A DNA stretch of 37,500 bases. Source: Tubiluchus corallicola (lineage: Eukaryota > Priapulida > Priapulimorpha > Priapulimorphida > Tubiluchidae). The stretch covers positions 1 through 37,500 of the forward strand of contig JAQGDQ010001331.1 in assembly GCA_030141605.1 (NCBI GenBank), given 5' to 3'. The notes under the pieces were generated by a model that had not been told where the DNA came from, did not search any database, and saw only the letters and a list, made by a program, of their open reading frames with translations. The position numbers were made by a program, and so were the translations under genes. Shown in pieces: positions 1 through 37,500 of the stretch; positions within the stretch are counted from its first letter, which is position 1; every line of letters begins with the position of its first letter.

Positions 1-270
1 CATTTCACTGTACCACACACCTCCATATAGTCTAATCGTGTGTTGCCTCCTCCACAAATGCTTAGTGAATGTTTAAATCATTTATCATTTCACTGTACCA
101 CACACCTCCATGTAGTCTAATCGTGTGTTGCCTCCTCCACAAATGCTTAGTGAATGTTTAAATCATTCATCATTTCACTGTACCACACACCTCCATATAG
201 TCTAATCGTGTGTTGCCTCCTCCACAAATGCTTAGTGAATGTTTAAAACATTTATCATTTCTCTGTACCG
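1..270. repeat. 85-bp minisatellite, three full copies plus a partial one
   Basis: Units start at 1, 86 and 171, each with 'catttcactgtaccacacac', so the period is 85 bp. A fourth copy starts at 256 and diverges after about 15 bases. The copies differ at only a few positions. The array may continue to the left of the window. No coding potential was seen in it. From 271 to 470 I see nothing but unique AT-rich sequence. Confidence 0.9.
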
Positions 271-470
271 ACCATTAATTTGCATTGAGTTAGTTTGTGA
301 TTCGTTTTTGCAAACTTTAGTATAAAACATTGAACTTTTATATTATACAGGTCGTTTTGTGTAAATTGGTACTATTTGATTTTAGTTGTTCTTTTATTGC
401 TAGATTGATTTACTGGTATTTAAAAGTCTTGCAAATATAACAGCTATTTTATTTACAAAGATTTTTTAAC

Positions 471-819
<349 letters not shown>

Positions 820-834
820 GTAATAACGAAATAC

Positions 835-1038
835 TACTTACGTCCACTGTGACTCATACTAACCACTAGTAATAATTATGTTGTTATTTTTCTCACTACT
901 AATTCTAGTGACATAATTCATGAATTTACGAAATTATATCCTAATTTTATTGTATTAACAGAAAAAAATGATTATCATTGTACTTGTGATCCACAAGTAA
1001 TTGTTTATTGAGAAATAAATCTTTTGAATTGAAAAAAA
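835..1038 (+). mobile_element. Non-LTR retrotransposon 3' end fragment
   Basis: This stretch matches the end of the LINE fragment at 27930-28395 in the same order: 'aattcatgaatt', then 'ttgtattaaca', then 'gtttattg', then 'gaaataaatct', and an A-rich tail. Only untranslated 3' sequence is present, with no reverse transcriptase residues. It ends at an A-run directly in front of the splice acceptor of the gene A transmembrane exon. The match was found by eye and its left edge is uncertain. Confidence 0.6.
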
Positions 1039-1044
1039 TTTCAG

Positions 1045-7096
<6,052 letters not shown>

Positions 7097-7445
7097 AAAC
7101 CAAAATGTATAGCGAGTCACCTTGGTTGCATCGGAAGTGGTGCTGACGAGCCACTGGCGTAGCAGTGTCTAGTTTTTTTGCTGGATTACTGCTGCGTTTA
7201 CCTGTCTGACGGCAGATTTCTTTTATTTTAGAATTCTGCCAGCCCAATGTCTACAATAGACGTGACGGGCGTATGATGATGATGATGATGATGATGATGA
7301 TAATGACTTTGTTGCATCTACTATAAATGTGGGACAGCTCCTAGCTACGGGCAGATTATGGACATGTTTCAATTTACAATAATTGTCCTAAGGGTCTGCT
7401 GTAATCTGTGAGCTGCTAGTTAAATAAAATTTGGTGTTGTAACAT
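7097..7445 (+). terminator. Gene A 3' UTR and polyadenylation signal
   Basis: AATAAA lies at 7423-7428, followed by the GT-rich 'ttggtgttgt'. This is the usual arrangement for cleavage shortly downstream. A (GAT)n run of about 30 bp at 7273-7303 lies in the UTR. From 7446 to 7611 I see nothing further. Confidence 0.7.
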
Positions 7446-7611
7446 AAAAGCTAATGGTGAATATAACATTTACTGTTAATTACTAAAATTAAATTTTCAT
7501 TTTTTTCCCTTTAATACTTAATATTTTCAGTTTTCTGCAAAGCTGAAGTATTACGAGTAACTGGGTGAGATATTTTGCATAGCAGAGATGCAATTAACAT
7601 AAAGTATGGAA

Positions 7612-7652
<41 letters not shown>

Positions 7653-7900
7653 TAGGTTTTACATGTCAAATGTAGACCTGCGTTAACTCAAACGTAGATT
7701 TAGGTAATTCAAATGTGTCTTGTTAACTCAAATGTAGACTTAGGTAGTTCAAATGTGTTAACAATGGTTTTCAAGAAATATTGAGCGCTTTTGGTAAGTC
7801 AAATGTAGACACATGTCAAGTCAAATGTCCTATGTCTACATTTGACTTACCTAAGTCACATTTGAACTTTCCTGTGTCTACATTTGACGTGTAAAACCTA

Positions 7901-7933
<33 letters not shown>

Positions 7934-7970
7934 CAGCAGCAGTAGCAGTAGCAGCAGCAGAAGTAGTAGT
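7612..7970. repeat. (AGT)n microsatellite split by a MITE
   Basis: AGT repeats run from about 7612 to 7652 and again from 7901 to about 7970, the latter with AGC variants. The 248-bp element at 7653-7900 separates them and was evidently inserted into an existing tract. Confidence 0.9.
7653..7900 (+). mobile_element. TA-target MITE, copy 1 (248 bp)
   Basis: Its inverted ends read TAGGTTTTACA and TGTAAAACCTA, each preceded or followed by a TA dinucleotide, as for Tc1/mariner-group insertions. Inside, the motif 'tcaaatgtagac' or its complement 'gtctacatttga' recurs about eight times, giving a strong hairpin. A second copy of exactly the same length lies reversed at 34952-35199. There is no transposase. 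Confidence 0.85.
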
Positions 7971-7999
7971 TATTACCACACAAACACAATTTCACATCA

Positions 8000-8173
8000 C
8001 TAGTTACTTACTTACTTACTTACTTACTTACTGGTAGTGTGGGCATCCTGGTATTCCTTGTCGGTCACCCATCCAAGTACTAACCCGCCTTTACATTGCT
8101 TAACTTCGGTGATCAGACGAGAACCCTTGTCATCAACCTGATTTGAACAACCGGTATCTTCAACGCCGTAGTC
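8000..8173 (-). repeat. 5S rRNA-derived element with a (GTAA)n tail
   Basis: On the minus strand, 8173-8047 reads as 5S rRNA-like sequence. 'tacggc...gttgaagataccgg' comes first, then a foreign insert of about 23 bp. The conserved internal promoter region follows ('gatcaccgaagttaagc', then 'ggttagtacttggatgggtg'), and finally 'ggaataccagg'. The end of normal 5S (tgctgtaggc) is missing. After 'tgcccacact' the element ends in GTAA repeats (8000-8032), like the simple tail of a SINE. The insert and truncation argue against a functional 5S gene. Confidence 0.75.
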
Positions 8174-9002
8174 GCGTATAAGCAGATGCTCGTGATATAC
8201 AAGAATTGCAAACTTGCTACATAGGAACACGTAGTAATGCGTATAAATTCTCCTCAAATACCAGTAAAATCCACACTAAGTTTCGTTTATTAATAATCAG
8301 TATACAAATCAGTAACAACTGTATACAAACATGTTTAATATTAGCCTATATAGATTCCATTTTTTTTTTACTTTTTCAACAACGGTAGTGAACGAGTTAA
8401 GCCTAGAATTCACAAATGTAGGCAAATTTTCCTGTATCACACGAGAAGTCATTCCACGTGTTCCCGTTTGCCCGCAGGATGGCGCAGCTTTCGCCATCGC
8501 CGTTATTATCTGGTTGGCCATCTGCTACATCCCAGGAAGTAAAAAGAGCAGGTCGACCTGTTGCAAACCACCTCCAGTCACCCTAATCGTGTATCTCGGT
8601 TAAACCAATCTAAAAATGCTCACCAGCTTTATTAAAAACAAAATACAATTAATATTAAATTTGGTTATTTACCATTATATTTTCATATAATATACCAGTT
8701 ATTTAACTTTTGTACATTCCACAGCAATCATAACGGACTTTACCACTCCCATGAAACACTAAAATAACAAATATTATCAGTGATTTTTTCGAAATTTTGC
8801 TCAAACAGCCTGCGGAAAAAACGCTCTAGCGGCGCCTGGTGGGACTCTCGGAAAGAGATATATAGCTCTTTAGAAAGAGGAAGAACAGGGCTACGCGATG
8901 ATGTGGGCTATATTTTAGGGCACGTCCACCAAGAGGAGTACTGACGAGTTAATTGGATGTTCTATTTTCGGTAATTTACGCATAGAAAATTGCTGAAGCA
9001 AG
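8174..9002. other. No recognised gene
   Basis: The stretch is mostly unique AT-rich DNA. A + strand frame at 8331-8603 contains a hydrophobic run ('AFAIAVIIWLAICYIP') after a possible acceptor 'gcccgcag' at about 8478. It has no recognisable domain and is too weak to call an exon. Confidence 0.4.
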
Positions 9003-9259
9003 ACTTCGTTTTATCTGAAGAAAAATTAAAAATTCTTTCTGCTAAACATTAAGTAACTGGTATAATGATAATTAATAATAATAATAAGACATGACGAAAT
9101 GTGAAGAAATGAAACTTACATCTTTGCCACATACCGGTGACTCACTACTTTCATATCTTAACTGTGAAATGAGGCCAATGGCCTATTTCCTGACCTAGCT
9201 CACCTGTCTAAACTAGGAAAAACAAACACCAGGAGGCACCACGTGCTTATATCCAAAAC
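9003..9259 (-). repeat. Dispersed repeat R1, copy 1
   Basis: This is the reverse complement of 19246-19512 with high identity over about 255 bp. Shared blocks include 'ggcctatttcctgacctagc' and 'gtgactcactactttcat'. No inverted termini or coding sequence are evident, so the class is unknown. From 9260 to 9645 I see nothing identifiable. Confidence 0.85.
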
Positions 9260-9645
9260 GTCATCCATTATACTCTGCTTATAACCTGATAGCTTTAATT
9301 CAGTAAAAGCTTCTGGCTTTGCGTCAGGTAAGTAAACAAACACTAGGTAGAATGTTCGCGTATTTTTGATTATGAGTGGATTTATACGCAAAATTTTTTG
9401 CGGGGCCTTTGCCAGTTAGAAATTATATCAGGTAAAATTCCCATTTTACTGTCCTTTCCCACCAAAATAAACGATTACAGTCCCACATTTTGCAAATTAT
9501 GCAGCAAATACTGATTCATTTAGAAAAAAAAATCGTTCAGAAAATTGTAGCTATCTTAGTCGGTGGGAAAAAAAGCAAATTTTTACTGTTTGCTTGCGCC
9601 ATCTATTTTGTATTTAGGGAGATAAGTAACCTTTAGGTTAACTAA

Positions 9646-10150
9646 CAAACAGACAGATTTACCTTTTTTCCAAATCCTATCATTAATTCCAGAACAAGCA
9701 ATCTAAAACAAATTAGGACATATACCCACTATGGAACGAACTCTGTAATCAAACAAGCAATTCTACTTTGGAACTCTCTACCATTACAGGTTAAACAAAT
9801 CAAGTCCCTATCAGCATTTAAAACAAAATTAAAATCACTAATATCAACCAGATATGAAATACCATCACACCAGTACGACAACATACACACTAATTCAGAA
9901 TTCATATATCCACGGCCATATTAATTAAATCATAGTTTTTTTTCATTTTTTTGTGCATAGTTGTAAATATGTTTGATTTTATTCGTCGTTACTTTCCATT
10001 ACTGCACAGTAGTTTAGATTGCAGTGACGCATTTGCCTTTAGCAGTGTAAGTTTTTATTAACTAACACTGATTGGTCATCTCTGTAAAGTTTTATCAGTG
10101 ATTATCAATGTATTTTAATGGCAAATAAAGATTATATATATATATATATA
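9646..10150 (+). mobile_element. Non-LTR retrotransposon 3' end with the last part of its reverse transcriptase
   Basis: The frame 9646-9924 ends in TAA. It encodes 'FPNPIINSRTS', then 'YGTNSVIKQAILLWNSLPLQ', then 'IKSLSAFKTKLKSLI'. The R-T-S, LWNSLP and SLSxFKxxLK pattern is the familiar C-terminal tail of LINE ORF2 proteins in CR1/L2/jockey-like clades. The polymerase core is absent, as expected for a 5'-truncated copy. The 3' UTR ends 'gcaaataaag' followed by an (AT)n run near 10130-10150. From 10151 to 10423 nothing else is recognised. Confidence 0.8.
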
Positions 10151-10423
10151 TTGAAGCACCTAATATCCTTCAATAGATTATATATATCTGTACTGCAAAA
10201 AGCTAAATGCCTAGTAAATAAACAAGCAGGTGGCAGCACCGTCGCAATAAATGAAAACTCAATTAAAATCAAAAGAGGGCGCACCCAGTACAACCAGGCT
10301 GTGGGATGAGACCCTTATTCTTGTGATTATTATACACTATAGTGGATCTTACACTTGCAATTTTTTGGGTCAAATGCTCTATGTTCAAAAACCAAAAGTG
10401 CCTTTTCTTTTTCGTCATAATTA

Positions 10424-10782
10424 GTAAAATAATTCGTTGTATTGGTTGGGTGAAGCTGATTATTGGTGTTTTAGGGATGGCAAAACTATGAAGAGTCAGA
10501 TTATAAAACTACACGTTTATTGAACATCAAACACAATAAATATAACAGATAGTAATGCCAAGCTCCCTGATCTAGCCTGCTCTCCTTCAGCTCCCAGACT
10601 CAATCTCCTCAGCTGGGCGCATCACAAGGCTTATATATCGTGCACCTAGCTTCGACGCCTCAATTCTGAATCACTTGCTCACGTGACTCCACTCCTTAAC
10701 TGGGCTTCATGCCAGCATTCATCAGCATAATTATCTATCATAATCTAACGCTTTTAACATAGTTCAACAGGTCCTCTTTTAC
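10424..10782 (-). mobile_element. LTR-like dispersed repeat, copy 1
   Basis: The matching copy is at 31749-32117 in the opposite orientation. Read on the minus strand, it contains a TATA-like 'gatatataagcc' and, about 110 bases on, 'caataaacgtg', the spacing of a promoter and poly(A) signal in a retrotransposon LTR. An internal TG...CA frame (TGTTGAAC ... CTAAAACA) is present, but homology extends beyond it on both sides. The exact LTR ends and a target duplication could not be fixed. Confidence 0.6.
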
Positions 10783-10908
10783 TTAATTTCTGGACAGTTT
10801 GCAGTGGTGGCGTTAAACTTTTTCCTATATTGAGCGGTTTTAGTAATTCGAGCCATTTTCATTAGAAGACATAATTAACATTGTAGCAATAATAAGCCCC
10901 TTCACACT

Positions 10909-11285
10909 TCCAGTTCCGATTGATGATGATGACGAATAGGTCAAAGGTCAAGTGTAGCAGACAACACATTTGTGTGCACTTGACAATGCCTCGTAGCTAA
11001 TGCTATTGTAATTTTTACAGTTTTAACAGCTAGCTAGAACCTTACCTAGTTCATTTTTCTTCTTCCCAAGCAAGATCCTCGTAGTTAATCACTGTACACA
11101 CAAATTAATGCATTACTAAGTAAAGACCCCGCGTAAAAAAACAAAAGTTACTGTACTGATGCGGCAACCTACTTTGCTTTTCCCACATTATCACGCGACG
11201 GTTGTAGTTACGATGCGTTGCTGCAACACACTTAGCCTTTGACCTACAGCAACTGCGCATGCGTATAACGAAAATGCTTATTAAC
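10909..11285 (+). repeat. Dispersed repeat R2, left copy
   Basis: The repeat shares about 370 bp with the reverse complement of 12782-13157. Shared blocks include 'ttccgattgatgatgatg', 'gctagctagaaccttaccta' and 'acctacagcaactgcgcatg'. A third copy lies at 26489-27035. No coding sequence was seen. The two inverted copies bracket the first coding exon of gene B. Confidence 0.85.
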
Positions 11286-11412
11286 AAGCATTGATGGTTG
11301 CTAGCACTTTGTGTAGCAGAGAAAAGAGTTGTGTCTTTGACGGTTATCCATGTTTTATGAATATCGATCTTTTGAAATAAACAAAGAGCTCTTTGCTGAC
11401 AATCTATAGACT

Positions 11413-11540
11413 GTCTATAGATGTATATGCTGTACTTATTGAAAACACCGGTTCTCGTCTGATCACCGAAGTTAAGCAACGTAGAGCCTGGTTAGTACTC
11501 GGATGGGTGACCGCCTAGGAATACCAGGTGCTGTAGGCTT
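11413..11540 (+). pseudogene. 5S rRNA-like sequence, degraded at the 5' end
   Basis: From about 11438 the sequence follows metazoan 5S rRNA closely: 'gaaaacaccggttctcgtct', 'gatcaccgaagttaagcaac', 'ggttagtactcggatgggtg', then 'ggaataccaggtgctgtagg'. The first 25 bases are poorly matched. No T-run terminator follows immediately; the sequence continues 'gcggaatgcccacact', the same junction seen in the 5S element at 8047. This shared extension argues for a 5S-derived SINE or 5S-spacer repeat rather than a functional gene. Confidence 0.7.
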
Positions 11541-11975
11541 GCGGAATGCCCACACTGTATCTCGACACTAGGAGGAGGAGCTGCACAAGCAGCCAATGGC
11601 TACAGGGCGGAGGAGGTCAATTGACCCAACGGCCATGTGTAGAGAAGTAAACCTTCCAAATCAGGATTTGAGCCCCGAAGGCGGACCACTGCAGCATGCT
11701 CACTGACTCCGGCAGCTCCTGCAGCCAACCTGGTGCCAAACGTATTGCTCCGCTTTCCTTTGGACTACACCAGGGAGGAAGAGATGAGGTTCCTGTTGTC
11801 TGGGCAACTCAGGATCTCCATACATCTTGTCCAGGCGTGCGCCCTGGAGACTTTCAAGGATCGCACTGGTCGGCCACAGTCGAGGCTGCAGCTCCATCAA
11901 TGCGATCAATAACTGACTCTCTTGGCGCACACTCCATTGTCTTCCGAGACAGAAGGATGCCAACAACTTATTGAT
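11541..11975. other. GC-richer segment downstream of the 5S-like sequence, function unknown
   Basis: Base composition here is clearly GC-richer than the surroundings. A + strand frame at 11696-11974 and a minus-strand frame at 11700-12014 are both open, but neither shows a domain I recognise. Sharing 'tgcccacact' at its start with the other 5S element, it is probably the body of a repeat attached to 5S sequence. Confidence 0.45.
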
Positions 11976-12190
11976 AACGTTACAATCAATACAAGATGTA
12001 GGTAACAATAGCATAAGTATCCATATTAACTTATCGTCATGCTAATGTCTTGCACTTCAAGTACAATACTGTTACTTGCATGCTTGTTTGAGATTAAAGA
12101 AACTTTTTAGATGCTATTAGTGATATTCGAAACAAAAGTGCATCTCTTTTCTACAAAATTTTGTCTATCGTTGCAGGGAAATATTGTATC

Positions 12191-37131
<24,941 letters not shown>

Positions 37132-37142
37132 GTAAGGTTTAA

Positions 37143-37500
37143 CCCTTTCATACTCGTTGTATCCCATGGGATACGAGAATATTTTCTGCCTTTAAAATTA
37201 ATAAAATTTTAAAATTGACAGTTATTTGATGTGTTAATAGTTATTTTGAGTTTAAGCCAATAACAATAGACTAAAATGGTGATAAAATGGCAAACTAGAA
37301 AATCTACATAGCATAAAAACTGTGCAAGGTACAGTACTTTAGAGACGACTTTATACAGATCAGCATAGCATGCATACTAAATGTCTTAAATACTTTAAAA
37401 AATTATCAGTAGTTGCAAAATGAAGCACATTTTATGCTTCCATTGAATCCCAATGTATCCCGTGGGATACAGGCTATATTTAGCATACGGGCACAGGTAC
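37143..37500 (+). mobile_element. piggyBac-type MITE, copy 3 (cut by the window edge)
   Basis: TTAA at 37139-37142 precedes CCCTTTCATACTC. It is alignable with copies 1 and 2, and both palindromes are intact (GTATCCCATGGGATAC near 37159 and GTATCCCGTGGGATAC at 37455-37470). It begins 11 bp downstream of the exon 15 donor. Confidence 0.9.

Noticed and set aside
8331-8603. Possible small membrane protein with a hydrophobic run
   Set aside because: No splice context, no recognisable domain, and no link to neighbouring genes. It could be chance in AT-rich DNA.
11413-11540. Functional 5S rRNA gene
   Set aside because: The first 25 bases are poorly conserved, there is no T-run terminator at the end, and the sequence continues into a repeat junction shared with another copy.

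Overview
The window is intron-rich animal (metazoan) DNA, AT-rich and extremely rich in tandem repeats. It has two protein-coding genes on the + strand, both cut by the window edges. Evidence for an animal: long GT-AG introns, a cadherin-like repeat, an EGF-like module, a type I membrane receptor tail, 5S-rRNA-derived sequences, non-LTR retrotransposon remnants, and hAT-, piggyBac- and TA-target miniature transposons. The phylum cannot be settled from the sequence; an invertebrate such as a sponge or cnidarian is only a guess.

Gene A (1045-7096, 5' end outside the window) supplies the last six exons of a single-pass membrane protein. They encode a short extracellular stalk, one transmembrane helix, and a cytoplasmic tail of about 460 residues with candidate docking motifs (14-3-3, PP1 and PDZ types). 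A poly(A) signal follows at 7423. From 7.1 to 12.2 kb there is no gene I can support, only mobile-element debris: a TA-target MITE, two 5S-derived elements, a LINE 3' end and an LTR-like repeat.

Gene B starts at 12191 and runs off the right edge. I reconstructed 15 exons (2220 nt, 740 codons, all introns GT-AG, all phases compatible). The product begins with a signal peptide, then a Cys-rich segment, an EGF-like module, one cadherin-like repeat and a furin-type site on a 45-nt exon. After these come three divergent copies of a beta-rich domain of about 150-190 residues, which I cannot assign to a named family with certainty. It looks like a secreted or membrane-anchored adhesion-type ectodomain whose C-terminus lies beyond the window. 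Gene A, with only its membrane end visible, could be a head-to-tail paralogue; this is a hypothesis.

The introns hold at least twenty tandem arrays, from di- to hexanucleotide microsatellites to 27-85 bp minisatellites. Summing their spans gives very roughly a quarter to a third of the window. Several arrays or transposons lie within a few bases of splice sites. Nearly all long uninterrupted reading frames here (Leu-His-Tyr-Thr-Thr, Phe-Leu-Ser, Ser-Leu and similar) are artefacts of these arrays and are not annotated as genes.
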